A DNA stretch of 64,000 nucleotides from Clostridiaceae bacterium (lineage in GTDB: Bacteria; Bacillota; Clostridia; Peptostreptococcales; Natronincolaceae): positions 1 to 64,000 of the forward strand of contig JAFIFG010000128.1 of NCBI GenBank assembly GCA_020832135.1. The letters are read 5' to 3'. Shown here in pieces: positions 45,749-56,015 of the stretch. A program made the position numbers and the translations under genes. Position 1 is the stretch's first letter, and every line of letters begins with the position of its first letter. Below the pieces are notes generated by a model. The model ran no database searches and was not told the origin of the DNA. It saw only the letters and a program-made list of their open reading frames with translations.

Positions 45749-47095
45749 ATGACAGAAAAAACAGCTACAACATTAGATACTATGTTTAAGCTCAAGGAAA
45801 ATAATACTAATGTAAAAACAGAAATTATTGCAGGTATTACTACTTTTATTACAATGGCTTATATTTTGTTTGTTAATCCTGATATTTTATCAGCGGCAGG
45901 AATGGATTTTAATGCAGTATTTATGGCTACATGTATTTCAGCAGCCATTGGTACATTGATTATGGGATTTCATGCCAATCTACCATTTGCACAGGCACCA
46001 GGAATGGGACTTAATGCCTTCTTTACTTACGGTGTTGTTTTGGGAATGGGATATACATGGGAACAAGCTTTAGCAGCTATTTTTATTTCGGGAATCGTAT
46101 TTATTATCTTAACTGTAACAGGTCTTAGAGCTGCTATTGTAGAAGCTATTCCTTTATATCTAAAACATGCAATTGGTGGAGGTATTGGACTTTTTATTGC
46201 ACTATTAGGATTAAAAAATGCACAAATTGTAGTGCCCTATGAAGCTACATTAGTAACTTTAGGGGATTTTACAGATCCAGGTGTGGCATTAGCCGCTATT
46301 GGATTGTTTATAACGGCAATATTAATGGTAAAAAGAGTAAGGGGAGCTATATTGATAGGTATTTTAACAACAATGTTACTTGGTATTCCATTTGGAGTAA
46401 CAGATGTTTCTGTGGGATTAAACTACTCCTTTGATATTACACCTACATTATTCAAAATGGATTTACCGGGATTATTAAATATAGGTGAGGCAGGAATCGT
46501 GGGAGCTATAACAAGTGTATTAACTGTTGTTATCTCCTTCAGTTTAGTAGATATGTTTGATACTATTGGTACATTAATAGGAACTGGAGCAAAGGCAGGT
46601 ATGTTAGATGAAAAAGGAAATCTACCTAACATGAACAAAGCTTTATTAGCAGATGCTGTGGCAACTTCTGCTGGAGCACTTTTAGGAACTTCTACTGTTA
46701 CTACATTTGTAGAATCTACTGCCGGTGTAGCAGAGGGTGGAAAAACTGGATTAACTGCTGTAACAACGGGTGTATTATTCATATTAGCGATTCTATTGGC
46801 ACCTTTTGCATTAATGGTGCCAGCACAGGCAACAGCTCCTGCACTAATCATTGTTGGTGTACTAATGATGGGGACTGTAACCAAGGTGAACTTTGACGAC
46901 TTTACAGAAGCTGTACCAGCTTTCTTTACTATAGCAATGATGCCATTTACCTTCAGTATTGCAAATGGTATTGCTGCAGGACTTATATTTTACCCAATTA
47001 CAAAAATAGCAGCAGGAAAGTCAAAGGATGTACATGCTATTATTTATGTACTAGCTATATTATTTATTTTAAGATTTGCATTATTACCTCACTAA
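45749..47095 (+). CDS. pbuG: Guanine/hypoxanthine permease, PbuG/AzgA type
   Basis: The 448-residue transporter of the nucleobase-cation symporter AzgA group has about 13 membrane segments, with APGMGLNAFFTYGVVLGMG (about 88-106) and a TTFVESTAGVAEGGKTGL block (about 317-334) characteristic of the family. It imports hypoxanthine and guanine. The tandem riboswitch supports this role: guanine should switch it off, and PRPP (needed to convert imported bases into nucleotides) should relieve the stop. Ribosome site GGGAGGAG; a terminator follows. Confidence 0.93.
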   Translation: MTEKTATTLDTMFKLKENNTNVKTEIIAGITTFITMAYILFVNPDILSAAGMDFNAVFMATCISAAIGTLIMGFHANLPFAQAPGMGLNAFFTYGVVLGMGYTWEQALAAIFISGIVFIILTVTGLRAAIVEAIPLYLKHAIGGGIGLFIALLGLKNAQIVVPYEATLVTLGDFTDPGVALAAIGLFITAILMVKRVRGAILIGILTTMLLGIPFGVTDVSVGLNYSFDITPTLFKMDLPGLLNIGEAGIVGAITSVLTVVISFSLVDMFDTIGTLIGTGAKAGMLDEKGNLPNMNKALLADAVATSAGALLGTSTVTTFVESTAGVAEGGKTGLTAVTTGVLFILAILLAPFALMVPAQATAPALIIVGVLMMGTVTKVNFDDFTEAVPAFFTIAMMPFTFSIANGIAAGLIFYPITKIAAGKSKDVHAIIYVLAILFILRFALLPH

Positions 47096-47102
47096 ATAGA
47101 AG

Positions 47103-47135
47103 AGCAGCTAAGTTTTGTCTTGGCTGCTTTTTATT
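47103..47135 (+). terminator. Terminator of the purine permease gene
   Basis: AGCAGCTAAG (47103-47112) pairs with CTTGGCTGCT (47119-47128, one G-U), then TTTTATT. Confidence 0.88.
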
Positions 47136-47277
47136 ACCCTAAAACTAAAATTTTGGTAAAAAAGAGGTTGTAGGGTATGAAAACTCCTGACCGTTTTTAA
47201 GAAAGTGCTCAGACGGTTTTGCTGTCGTCGAAGGAAACCTAGGGTTTTCTAGCGGAAACATCGTAGATGCTCTTTTT
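47135..47277 (+). ncRNA. Structured leader of the pur operon, unrecognised
   Basis: Four stems follow each other. These are TACCCTAAAAC with GTTGTAGGGTA (47135-47145 with 47167-47177, ten of eleven pairs); an 8-bp stem 47189-47196 with 47211-47218; an 8-bp stem 47232-47239 with 47243-47250; and CATC-GTA-GATG (47259-47269), enclosed by a competing AGC/GCT. A T5 run lies at 47272-47276, 44 bases before purK. I see no guanine, PRPP, ZTP or guanidine riboswitch signature. It could be a regulatory leader of a new type, or an untranslated remnant. Confidence 0.5.
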
Positions 47278-47319
47278 AAATGAAGATAGATGAATTCAGT
47301 ATTGAGAGGGGGAAGTAAT

Positions 47320-48459
47320 ATGAAGACAATTGGTATAATTGGGGGAGGACAATTAGGGAAAATGATGATTTTAGAAGGAAAAAAGCTAGGTTTAAGTTTT
47401 ATTATTCTAGATCCTACTACAAATTGCCCTGCCGCTTCTATAGCTGATGAACACATTGTAGGAGATTTTTATAATGAGATGTCTTTAAAGGAATTAGCAG
47501 AAAAAAGTGATATTATAACCTATGAATTTGAACATATAGATGCTCAAATATTGATAAATCTTCAAGAAGAGGGATATGTCATTCATCCATCACCAAACTC
47601 TCTAAAAATAATTCAAAATAAATTTCTTCAAAAAAATTTTCTGAAGAATAATAACATTAAAACATCAAGATTTCGGGCAATAGATTGTGTAGGAGACATT
47701 GACATTGCTATCAAAGCCTATGGTTTTCCTGTCATGTTAAAAAACTGTACCAATGGTTATGATGGCAAAGGAAATTATAGGATAGAAAAGCAAAATGACA
47801 TACCTATCGCTTACAAGGCTTTAGGAGGAGACAACTATCAGTTGATGGTGGAGGAGTATATACCATTTGAAAGAGAAATATCCGTTATTGCGGCTATGGG
47901 AGTAACTGGAGAACAAACCATATATCCTGTAGGAGAAAATATACACCAAGATAGTATTTTAAAAACAACGATTGTTCCGGCTAAAGTCAGTTTAAATGTT
48001 GAAAGAAAAGCAAAGGAAATAGCCTCAAAAGTTATGGAGATATTTAATAGCCAGGGAATCTTTTGTATAGAAATGTTTGTGGATAAAGAGGAAAATGTCT
48101 TAGTAAATGAAATTGCTCCACGACCTCATAATTCAGGTCATTATACGATAGAGGGGTGTAGTACTTCTCAATTTTATCAGCATCTGCGATCAATTTTAGG
48201 GTTACCCCTTGGGGAAGTAGAACTCATAAAGCCAGCAGTAATGATAAATCTTTTAGGTGAAGAGGGATATAAAGGAAGCGCAAGACTTATTGGAGTAGAA
48301 GAAGCATTAAAAATTCCTGAAGTCCATGTGCATTTCTATGGAAAAGAGATGACAGCACCAAAACGAAAAATGGGACATGTTACCATTTTAGCAAAAAGTA
48401 TAGACTTAGCTCTTGAGAAGGCAGAAAAGATAAGAAAAATGATGAAGGTTATAAGTTAG
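47320..48459 (+). CDS. purK: N5-carboxyaminoimidazole ribonucleotide synthase PurK
   Basis: The 379-residue ATP-grasp enzyme carboxylates AIR to N5-CAIR using ATP and bicarbonate. The N-terminal fold begins [16 protein letters not shown], and the ATP-grasp core includes [14 protein letters not shown] (about 141-154), FCIEMFVD and the metal-binding [13 protein letters not shown] (about 267-279). The start at 47320 has GAGGGGG at 47306-47312; an ATG ten codons earlier has no ribosome site. First gene of an eleven-gene pur operon, here with purK before purE. Confidence 0.96.
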   Translation: MKTIGIIGGGQLGKMMILEGKKLGLSFIILDPTTNCPAASIADEHIVGDFYNEMSLKELAEKSDIITYEFEHIDAQILINLQEEGYVIHPSPNSLKIIQNKFLQKNFLKNNNIKTSRFRAIDCVGDIDIAIKAYGFPVMLKNCTNGYDGKGNYRIEKQNDIPIAYKALGGDNYQLMVEEYIPFEREISVIAAMGVTGEQTIYPVGENIHQDSILKTTIVPAKVSLNVERKAKEIASKVMEIFNSQGIFCIEMFVDKEENVLVNEIAPRPHNSGHYTIEGCSTSQFYQHLRSILGLPLGEVELIKPAVMINLLGEEGYKGSARLIGVEEALKIPEVHVHFYGKEMTAPKRKMGHVTILAKSIDLALEKAEKIRKMMKVIS

Positions 48460-48469
48460 GAGGGGTATC

Positions 48470-48982
48470 ATGAATCAACCAGTGGTGAGTATTATTATGG
48501 GCAGTGATTCGGATTTGCCGGTGATGAAGGAAGCAGCTGCCATGCTAGAGAAGTTAGAGGTTCCTTATGAATGTACCATTGTTTCTGCTCATCGAACCCC
48601 TAAAAGAATGTATGATTTTGCCACGAAGGCGGAAGAAAGAGGGATAGAAGTTATTATTGCAGGGGCAGGGGGAGCTGCACATCTGCCGGGGATGGTGGCA
48701 TCTTTAACCACTTTACCCGTTATAGGGGTTCCGGTGGAAAGTAAGACTATGAAGGGTATAGACTCACTTTACTCTATTGTACAAATGCCTCCAGGAATTC
48801 CAGTGGCCACCGTTGCAATCAATGGTGGAAAAAATGCAGGAATCTTAGCCGCCAGCATTATAGCACTTAAGGATGAAGGTATAAAAAACAACTTAAAGAT
48901 TTATAAGAGTAACCTAGAGAATATGGTGAAGGAAAAGGCAGGAAAATTAGAGGAAATAGGGTGGAGGGGTTATGATGAATAA
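48470..48982 (+). CDS. purE: N5-CAIR mutase PurE (class I)
   Basis: The 170-residue mutase moves the carboxyl of N5-CAIR to make CAIR. It contains [12 protein letters not shown] (about 9-20), the [13 protein letters not shown] block (about 43-55) and [11 protein letters not shown] (about 66-76). The presence of purK confirms the class I, two-enzyme route. Ribosome site AGGAGGGG. It overlaps purC by eight bases if purC starts at 48975. Confidence 0.97.
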   Translation: MNQPVVSIIMGSDSDLPVMKEAAAMLEKLEVPYECTIVSAHRTPKRMYDFATKAEERGIEVIIAGAGGAAHLPGMVASLTTLPVIGVPVESKTMKGIDSLYSIVQMPPGIPVATVAINGGKNAGILAASIIALKDEGIKNNLKIYKSNLENMVKEKAGKLEEIGWRGYDE

Positions 48983-49688
48983 CATAGAAAAAGGTGAAAT
49001 GCTCTATGAGGGAAAGGCAAAAAAAGTATATAGAACCAACGATAGAGATAAATTTATTGTAGAATACAAAGACGATGCAACAGCCTTCAATGGAGAAAAA
49101 AAAGGTACTATCAGTAACAAGGGGATTGTAAACAACAAAATGTCGGCGGTAATTTTTCAATTATTGCAGGACATGGAAATTGAAAACCATTATATAGAAG
49201 TTCTAAGTGATCGCGAAATGCTGGTAAAGTCAGTAGAAATATTACCTGTAGAAGTTATCGTGAGAAATATAGCCGCAGGCTCCATGGCGAAACGGTTAGG
49301 ATTACAAGAGGGAAGAAAAATGAAAACCCCCATTCTAGAGTTTTGTTATAAAAGTGATGAGTTGGGGGATCCATTAATTAATGAATATCACATAGAGGCC
49401 CTTGAATGGGCAACAAAAGAAGAAATAAAAACCATAAAGGATTATACCTTTAGAATCAATGAAATATTATCGGTATACTTTTTAGAAAAAAATTTAACCT
49501 TAGTGGATTTTAAGTTAGAATTTGGACTACACAATGGCAGGGTAATCTTAGCGGATGAGGTTTCTCCTGATACCTGTAGACTTTGGGATGCAACTACTGG
49601 AGAAAAACTGGATAAGGATAGATTTAGAAGAGATTTAGGCAATGTGGAGGAATCTTATCAAGAAGTGCTGAGAAGGATTAAAGGATAA
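48975..49688 (+). CDS. purC: SAICAR synthase PurC
   Basis: The 237-residue synthase condenses CAIR with aspartate using ATP. It has the opening YEGKAKKVY (about 11-19), [11 protein letters not shown] (about 94-104) and VDFKLEFG (about 178-185). GGAGGGG at 48963-48969 suits the ATG at 48975 better than the ATG at 48972, which is only two bases away. About 100 AT-rich bases without a recognisable element separate it from purS. Confidence 0.96.
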   Translation: MNNIEKGEMLYEGKAKKVYRTNDRDKFIVEYKDDATAFNGEKKGTISNKGIVNNKMSAVIFQLLQDMEIENHYIEVLSDREMLVKSVEILPVEVIVRNIAAGSMAKRLGLQEGRKMKTPILEFCYKSDELGDPLINEYHIEALEWATKEEIKTIKDYTFRINEILSVYFLEKNLTLVDFKLEFGLHNGRVILADEVSPDTCRLWDATTGEKLDKDRFRRDLGNVEESYQEVLRRIKG

Positions 49689-49790
49689 AAAATAATCAAT
49701 AATGAATCATTTAAAATGCCCAATAACATTTAAAATAAGAAATCTAAATGTAAAATATTAAAATAATGAAAACATGGGAGGATGATGAGA

Positions 49791-50030
49791 ATGAAGGCTA
49801 AGGTGTATGTAACATTAAAAAAGAGTATTGCTGATCCACAGGGGACTGCAATAAAGGGAGCTCTTCATAAAAGCGGGTACAACAATGTAGAGGATGTAAG
49901 AATAGGGAAATTGATTGAACTAGATTTGGGAGAAATAACAAAAGAAGCAGCAGAGGAACAATTGAAGGTTATGTGTGAGAAGCTATTGGCTAATACAGTA
50001 ATTGAATCATACCAATATGAAATAATCTAA
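49791..50030 (+). CDS. purS: FGAM synthase subunit PurS
   Basis: The 79-residue small subunit bridges PurQ and PurL in the three-part FGAM synthase of Gram-positives. It shows [22 protein letters not shown] and the [10 protein letters not shown] strand. Of three closely spaced ATGs I prefer 49791, nine bases after GGGAGG (49776-49781). Its 3' end overlaps an in-frame but ribosome-site-less extension of purQ. Confidence 0.95.
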   Translation: MKAKVYVTLKKSIADPQGTAIKGALHKSGYNNVEDVRIGKLIELDLGEITKEAAEEQLKVMCEKLLANTVIESYQYEII

Positions 50031-50050
50031 TGGTGAGAGGAGGACTTAGT

Positions 50051-50734
50051 ATGAAGTTTGGAATCATTGTATTTCCAGGATCCAATTGTGATATAGACTG
50101 TTACCATGTATTAAAGGAAGTATTAAATCAAGAGACAGAGTATGTCTGGCATGATACAGAAGATATAGAGGATTTTGATTGTATTGTATTGCCAGGAGGT
50201 TTTTCCTACGGAGATTATTTAAGATGTGGGGCTGTAGCTCAATTTTCTAAAGTAATGGATAGCATCAAAGTGCATGCAGCAAAAGGAAAGCCAGTAATAG
50301 GTATATGTAATGGATTTCAAATATTAACTGAAGCTGGGCTTTTACCAGGAGCTTTAGTGAGAAACGCCAACTTAAAATTTATTTGTGATATAGCGGCACT
50401 AAAAATAGAGAATACAGAAACACCTGTTACCAATTGTTATGAAGCAGGAGAGATCATCCATATTCCTATTGCCCATGGGGAAGGAAATTATGTGGTAGAT
50501 GAAGATACCTTAGAGGATATGAAGGCCCATGGACAAATTTTATTTACCTATGTTAACAATCCCAATGGTTCTATAGTAGATATAGCCGGGGTATGTAACA
50601 AAGAAAAAAATATTATTGGTCTTATGCCTCATCCTGAAAGGGCCAGTGAAGCTTTATTGGGTAATACTGATGGATTAAAGTTTTTTCAATCAATAATTCA
50701 TCATTTAGAGGAGGGATTTAGCAATGGAAAATAA
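50051..50734 (+). CDS. purQ: FGAM synthase glutaminase subunit PurQ
   Basis: The 227-residue class I amidotransferase supplies ammonia to PurL. The nucleophile Cys lies in [17 protein letters not shown] (about 85-101), and the His-Glu pair in MPHPERASE (about 196-204). The start at 50051 has GAGGAGG at 50036-50042; the frame is open seven codons further but that region contains the ribosome site. It overlaps purL by 11 bases, which fits a fixed stoichiometry. Confidence 0.97.
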   Translation: MKFGIIVFPGSNCDIDCYHVLKEVLNQETEYVWHDTEDIEDFDCIVLPGGFSYGDYLRCGAVAQFSKVMDSIKVHAAKGKPVIGICNGFQILTEAGLLPGALVRNANLKFICDIAALKIENTETPVTNCYEAGEIIHIPIAHGEGNYVVDEDTLEDMKAHGQILFTYVNNPNGSIVDIAGVCNKEKNIIGLMPHPERASEALLGNTDGLKFFQSIIHHLEEGFSNGK

Positions 50735-52925
50735 CTATAAAGCCGTAGGATTAACACAAAAAGAATACGAAAAAATTGTAGCTGTTATGGGACGGGAACC
50801 TAATGAACTAGAGTTAAATATGTACGGTGTTATGTGGTCAGAGCATTGTAGTTATAAACATTCCAGAGCACTATTTAAACATTTTCCTACCAGTGGTGAA
50901 AAGGTATTGCAGGGACCAGGAGAAAATGCAGGGATTGTAGATATCGGAGACAATTTAGCCGTCGCCATGAAAATAGAAAGTCATAACCATCCCTCTGCCA
51001 TAGAACCCTATCAAGGGGCTGCTACAGGGGTAGGTGGTATTATTAGAGATATATTTGCAATGGGGGCAAGACCGGTTGCTTTATTAAACTCCTTACGCTT
51101 TGGAGACTTAGAAAATAGCGATAGAGTAAAATTTTTATTAGATGGTGTTGTAGAAGGTATAGCAGGCTATGGAAACTGCATGGGAATTCCTACGGTAGGG
51201 GGAGAGGTTTATTTCAATAAATCCTATAATGGCAATCCCTTAGTAAATGCCATGTGTGTAGGAATTATAGAACACGATAAAATTCATCGAGGAAATGCTT
51301 CGGGAGTAGGAAATTCCATTATGTATGTAGGAGCTCCTACCGGTAGAGATGGTATAGGTGGAGCCAGTTTTGCTTCGGTAGAATTAACAGAGGAATCAGA
51401 GGAAAAACGTTCAGCTGTACAGGTGGGGGATCCCTTCATGGAAAAACTCCTGCTGGAAGCTTGTCTTGAACTATTACAAATTGGCTGTGTAGTAGGGATT
51501 CAAGATTTAGGTGCTGCAGGACTAGCTTCTGCCTGCTGTGAGACCGCCACTAGAGGTGAAGGTGGTATGGAGGTAGATGTAGCTAAGGTTCCTAGGAGAG
51601 AAACAGGAATGTTGCCGGTGGAGGTAATGATTTCTGAATCCCAAGAGAGAATGCTTTTAATTGTGGAAAAGGGTAGGGAAGAAGAAGTAAATAAAGTTGT
51701 TGAAAAATGGGGGCTTCATTCTGTCATCATTGGTAAGGTAACAGATGATGGTTTTTTAAGAATCCTAGAGGGAGATCAAGTGGTAGGGGAAATGCCAGCA
51801 GAAAGCTTAGATTCCTCTGGTGCACCAAAATACTATAGCGATTATGAAAAGCCTGCATATATAGAAGAAGTACAGAACTTCACAAGTGGTGATATAGAGG
51901 AACCAAAGAATTATAAAGAAGTCCTAACAAAGCTATTAACCTCCCCTAATATAGCCAGCAAAGAGTGGATCTATAGACAATATGATCATATGGTTCGAAC
52001 CAATACAGTGGTAAAGCCAGGCTCTGATGCAGCTGTTATTAGAGTAAAGGGTACAGAAAAGGGGATTGCCTTAACGACAGATTGCAACAGTAGACTTTGC
52101 TATCTTGATCCTAGAGAGGGCAGTAAGATTGCTGTAACAGAAGCTGCTAGAAATATTATATGCAGTGGAGCCAAACCGTTAGCTATTACGGATGGACTGA
52201 ATTTTGGTAGTCCTGAGAAACCAGATCGCTTCTGGCAGTTTAGGGAGTGTGTTTTAGGAATCAGTGAAGCTGCAAGGGAATTGGATACTCCGGTAATAAG
52301 TGGTAATGTAAGCTTCTATAATGAAACTGATCAAGATGCCATTTATCCTACACCTATTATAGGCATGGTGGGTGTTTTAGATGATGTAGAGAAAGCAATG
52401 ACGATGGAGTTCAAAAATGAAGGTGATGTAATAGTACTTTTAGGTCATACTAAGGATGAAATAGGCGGTAGTGAATATATTTCTAGAATTCATGATCTAG
52501 AAAAAGGAAGAATTCCTGCTATAAACTTTGGATTAGAGAAAAAACTTCATAGCCTCATTTTAGAAGCCAATGAAAAAAATCTACTACAATCAGCCCACGA
52601 CTTAAGTGAGGGAGGATTAGGGATAGGGGTGGCAGAATCCTGTATTAGTGGCAAATTAGGTGCAAAGATAAATATAAATACAGATTTAAGAAAAGATGTA
52701 TACCTTTTCTCAGAAAGTCAATCTAGATTTTTAATTACAGTAAAAGAGAAGGACTTGAAAGATTTAAAAGAAATGTTGCAGCTAAGGGAAGTACCTTATC
52801 AGAGGATAGGAAGGGTTGAGGGTCAAGATTTAGAAATTACTATAAATGAAGCAAGTGTGATCTGTGAAGCTGTAGAGGAATTGGAGGCAGCTTGGAGAGG
52901 GGCATTGCAATGTATAATGGAGTAA
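50724..52925 (+). CDS. purL: FGAM synthase catalytic subunit PurL (small type)
   Basis: The 733-residue ATP-dependent synthase converts FGAR to FGAM. It contains [12 protein letters not shown] (about 33-44), [21 protein letters not shown] (about 86-106) and [11 protein letters not shown] (about 620-630). The length is that of the small PurL that needs PurS and PurQ, both encoded upstream. Overlaps with both neighbours (11 and 16 bases) indicate translational coupling. Confidence 0.97.
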   Translation: MENNYKAVGLTQKEYEKIVAVMGREPNELELNMYGVMWSEHCSYKHSRALFKHFPTSGEKVLQGPGENAGIVDIGDNLAVAMKIESHNHPSAIEPYQGAATGVGGIIRDIFAMGARPVALLNSLRFGDLENSDRVKFLLDGVVEGIAGYGNCMGIPTVGGEVYFNKSYNGNPLVNAMCVGIIEHDKIHRGNASGVGNSIMYVGAPTGRDGIGGASFASVELTEESEEKRSAVQVGDPFMEKLLLEACLELLQIGCVVGIQDLGAAGLASACCETATRGEGGMEVDVAKVPRRETGMLPVEVMISESQERMLLIVEKGREEEVNKVVEKWGLHSVIIGKVTDDGFLRILEGDQVVGEMPAESLDSSGAPKYYSDYEKPAYIEEVQNFTSGDIEEPKNYKEVLTKLLTSPNIASKEWIYRQYDHMVRTNTVVKPGSDAAVIRVKGTEKGIALTTDCNSRLCYLDPREGSKIAVTEAARNIICSGAKPLAITDGLNFGSPEKPDRFWQFRECVLGISEAARELDTPVISGNVSFYNETDQDAIYPTPIIGMVGVLDDVEKAMTMEFKNEGDVIVLLGHTKDEIGGSEYISRIHDLEKGRIPAINFGLEKKLHSLILEANEKNLLQSAHDLSEGGLGIGVAESCISGKLGAKININTDLRKDVYLFSESQSRFLITVKEKDLKDLKEMLQLREVPYQRIGRVEGQDLEITINEASVICEAVEELEAAWRGALQCIME

Positions 52926-54334
52926 ATCTTGATAAGCTTAAGGAAGAATGTGGTGTAGTAGGGATCTATCATGATAGTCCAGAGGAAACTGCTAGATTAG
53001 TATACTATGGGTTATATGCTCTACAGCATAGGGGACAGGAAAGTGCTGGTATAGCAGTAAATGATGGAATAAAATGCAATCATTATAAAGGGATGGGTTT
53101 GGTGTCTGAGGTGTTTGATGATGCTAGACTCAAGGAAATGAAGGGTCACATAGGAATAGGGCATGTAAGGTACTCTACTGCAGGCGAAAGTTATGTAGGT
53201 AATGCTCAGCCCTTGGTTGTTCGATATAGAGGTGGCACCATAGCAATGGCCCATAATGGTAATTTGACCAATGCCTCAAAAATCAGAAGTAGGTTAGAGG
53301 ATGATGGATTAGTATTTCAAACTACTATAGACAGTGAAGTTATTGTAAATCTAATTGCAAGATATAGCAATGAAGGTGTAATTGCAGCTATTGAAAGAAC
53401 CATGGGACTAATAAAAGGAGCCTATGCATTGACGATAATGACGGAGGAAGAACTGATTGGTGTAAGAGATCCCTTAGGTTTAAGACCTTTATCCTTAGGT
53501 AAAATAGGAGATAATTATGCTCTAGCCTCTGAAAGCTGTGCTTTTGATGTTATGGGAGCCACCTTAATTAGAGAGGTTGAACCAGGAGAAATTATTAAAA
53601 TAAATAAAAATGGTATAGAATCAACAAAATATAAAAATGTTGGAAGACGGGCTTCCTGTATATTCGAATATATTTATTTTGCTCGACCAGATAGCATATT
53701 AGATGGAGTAAGTGTTTATGAAGCTAGAAAAAATGCTGGCAAACTTTTAGCATTAGAGCACCCGGTGGAGGCTGATGTAGTTATTGCTGTTCCTGACTCG
53801 TCTATACCATCTGCCGTTGGTTATGCGGAGGCTTCAGGCATCCCCTTTGGTGAAGGGTTAATTAAGAATAGGTATATAGGTAGGACCTTTATTCAGCCTA
53901 CTCAATCCATGAGGGAAATAGCTGTAAGATTAAAATTAAATCCATTGAAGCAAAATGTAGAAGGTAAAAGAGTGATTATGATAGATGATTCCATTGTCAG
54001 GGGAACCACCAGTAAGAGATTAGTAAAAAGTCTAAAAAATGCAGGTGCTAAAGAAGTGCATGTAAGGGTGAGTTCTCCTCCTGTGGCTTTTAGCTGTTAT
54101 TTTGGCATAGATACCCCTGATAAAAATCAACTGATAGGTGGAGTTAAAACAGTAGAGCAGATTAGAAAAATTATTGAGGCTGATAGCTTAGGGTACATTA
54201 GCTTAGAGGGGCTGGTAAAGTCCACAACATTACCAAAAGAAAATTTGTGTCTAGCTTGTTTTAATGGAGACTACCCAATTCCAGTCCCAAATCCAGAGGA
54301 AAAAGCTTTTGCAAGATATATAGGAGGTGAATAA
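52910..54334 (+). CDS. purF: Amidophosphoribosyltransferase PurF (Fe-S type)
   Basis: The 474-residue enzyme makes phosphoribosylamine from PRPP and glutamine, the first step of the pathway. The N-terminal propeptide should be removed to expose Cys14 (EECGVVGIY). The PRPP loop is [13 protein letters not shown] (about 351-363). Cys residues in [23 protein letters not shown]-type and CLACFNGD segments match the B. subtilis-type 4Fe-4S enzyme, which is oxygen-labile. The start at 52910 has GGAGAGGGG upstream; an in-frame TTG six codons earlier overlaps that site. Confidence 0.96.
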   Translation: MYNGVNLDKLKEECGVVGIYHDSPEETARLVYYGLYALQHRGQESAGIAVNDGIKCNHYKGMGLVSEVFDDARLKEMKGHIGIGHVRYSTAGESYVGNAQPLVVRYRGGTIAMAHNGNLTNASKIRSRLEDDGLVFQTTIDSEVIVNLIARYSNEGVIAAIERTMGLIKGAYALTIMTEEELIGVRDPLGLRPLSLGKIGDNYALASESCAFDVMGATLIREVEPGEIIKINKNGIESTKYKNVGRRASCIFEYIYFARPDSILDGVSVYEARKNAGKLLALEHPVEADVVIAVPDSSIPSAVGYAEASGIPFGEGLIKNRYIGRTFIQPTQSMREIAVRLKLNPLKQNVEGKRVIMIDDSIVRGTTSKRLVKSLKNAGAKEVHVRVSSPPVAFSCYFGIDTPDKNQLIGGVKTVEQIRKIIEADSLGYISLEGLVKSTTLPKENLCLACFNGDYPIPVPNPEEKAFARYIGGE

Positions 54335-54336
54335 AC

Positions 54337-55374
54337 TTGGATAAAATCACTTATAAAGATGCAGGTGTAGATGTTGAAGAAGGACAAAAAGCAGTTCAAT
54401 TAATGAAAAAACACGTACAGAGCACCTTTAATCAACAGGTCCTAGAAGATATAGGGGGATTTGGAGGGTTGTTTGCCTTAGACTTAACAGATATAAAGGA
54501 ACCTATTTTGGTATCCGGTACAGACGGAGTAGGAACAAAACTCAAGATCGCCTTTATGATGGATCAGCATGATACTATCGGCCAGGATTGTGTAGCAATG
54601 TGTGTCAATGATATTTTATGTCAAGGGGCAAAACCACTGTTTTTTCTCGATTATATAGCTACAGGGAAATTAAGTTCTGAGAAGGTAGCTGAGATTGTAA
54701 AGGGTATCGCTACGGGCTGTAGAGAAGCTGGTGCTGCACTAATTGGAGGAGAAACAGCTGAGATGCCTGGCTTTTATCAAGAAGGAGAGTATGATGTTGC
54801 TGGATTTACTGTAGGGATCGCCGATAAATCTAAATTAATTACAGGAAGAAATATTCAAGAAGGAGATGTTATTATAGGTATTGGCTCCAGTGGTGTCCAT
54901 AGTAATGGCTTCTCTTTGGTAAGAAGGTTATTATTGGAAATTAAAGATTTTTCTCTTGATTGCTATTTTGAACAATTAGGTGAAACCTTAGGAGAAGCAT
55001 TGATTAGGCCTACAAAAATTTATGCAAAGGCAATTAGTGAAGTAATGAAGGAAGTAGAAATAAAAGGGGCAGCCCATATTACTGGTGGTGGTTTTTACGA
55101 AAATGTACCAAGGATATTGCCGAATGAGATGGATGCCTATATAAAAAAGGATAGCTGGGATGTGCCTAAAATCTTTAATTTCATTCAAAAGAATGGGAAC
55201 ATTCAAGAAAAAGAAATGTTTAGTACCTTTAATATGGGGATTGGTATGATGTTGGTGGTGGATCCAAAAGATGCTAATGTGACATTAGATATCTTGGAGA
55301 AGGCTGGAGAACCAGCTTATAGAATAGGTGCAATTAAAAAAGGACAAAAACAGGTGGTTTTATGGCAGGAATAA
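54337..55374 (+). CDS. purM: AIR synthase PurM
   Basis: The 345-residue synthase closes the imidazole ring of FGAM to AIR. Family blocks are GGFGGLF (about 42-48), LVSGTDGVGTKLKIA (about 58-72), GGETAEMPGFY (about 136-146) and HITGGGFYEN. The start codon is a TTG at 54337, seven bases after AGGAGGTG, and no ATG is positioned correctly. It overlaps purN by 13 bases. Confidence 0.97.
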   Translation: MDKITYKDAGVDVEEGQKAVQLMKKHVQSTFNQQVLEDIGGFGGLFALDLTDIKEPILVSGTDGVGTKLKIAFMMDQHDTIGQDCVAMCVNDILCQGAKPLFFLDYIATGKLSSEKVAEIVKGIATGCREAGAALIGGETAEMPGFYQEGEYDVAGFTVGIADKSKLITGRNIQEGDVIIGIGSSGVHSNGFSLVRRLLLEIKDFSLDCYFEQLGETLGEALIRPTKIYAKAISEVMKEVEIKGAAHITGGGFYENVPRILPNEMDAYIKKDSWDVPKIFNFIQKNGNIQEKEMFSTFNMGIGMMLVVDPKDANVTLDILEKAGEPAYRIGAIKKGQKQVVLWQE

Positions 55375-56000
55375 AAATAGCAGTACTTATATCAGGAGGT
55401 GGGTCGAATCTACAGGCTTTGATAGATGCTGTGGAGCAGAAATATCTTCAAGGAGAAATTGCTATTGTTATTTCTAATAAAAAAGAGGCTTATGGTGTGA
55501 AAAGGGCCCAAAAACATCATATTAAAACAAGTATCGTAGATAAAGAAACCTATGGTACAAGAGAAAAAAGAGATGAAGCTTTATTAAAGATTTTACAGCA
55601 GGAGGAAATAGATTTAATTGTATTGGCAGGATATTTAGCAATATTACCTAGAAGTATTGTAGAAAACTATAGGAACAAAATCATCAATATACATCCCTCT
55701 CTAATCCCTAGCTTTTCTGGAGAGGGGTATTATGGAGAGAAGGTTCATAGGGAAGTGTTGGAGCGAGGCGTGAAAATCACCGGTGCTACTGTTCATTTTG
55801 TCAATGAAGAAACTGATGGGGGTCCCATCATACTACAGGAGACGGTAGACGTAGAGTTTGATGATGATATAAATAGTATTAAAGAAAAGGTGTTAAAAAT
55901 AGAACATCAAATTCTTCCTTTAGCTGTTAAACTGTTTGTGGAAGGAAGATTACGAGTGATGGGGAATAAGGTAAAGGTAAAGACTGGCAACTTAAAATAA
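55362..56000 (+). CDS. purN: Glycinamide ribonucleotide formyltransferase PurN
   Basis: The 212-residue transferase formylates GAR with 10-formyl-THF. The opening is AVLISGGGSNLQALID (about 7-22). The catalytic block INIHPSLIPSF has Asn and His near 107-109, and the Asp is in ETDGGPII (about 147-154). No ATG other than 55362 fits. It is translationally coupled to purM by overlap. Confidence 0.96.
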   Translation: MAGIKIAVLISGGGSNLQALIDAVEQKYLQGEIAIVISNKKEAYGVKRAQKHHIKTSIVDKETYGTREKRDEALLKILQQEEIDLIVLAGYLAILPRSIVENYRNKIINIHPSLIPSFSGEGYYGEKVHREVLERGVKITGATVHFVNEETDGGPIILQETVDVEFDDDINSIKEKVLKIEHQILPLAVKLFVEGRLRVMGNKVKVKTGNLK

Positions 56001-56015
56001 AAGTGGGGTGAAGCA

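Noticed and set aside
47170-47277. Guanidine-I or PRPP aptamer in the pur leader because of CCTAGGGTTTTC
   Set aside because: The later conserved blocks (GGTCC...AG, GGGATAAAAG-CCCGGG) are missing, in contrast to the clear example at 45527-45622.
47145-47456. 103-codon minus-strand frame across the pur leader
   Set aside because: It runs antisense into purK and has no ribosome site. The region is better explained as folded leader RNA.
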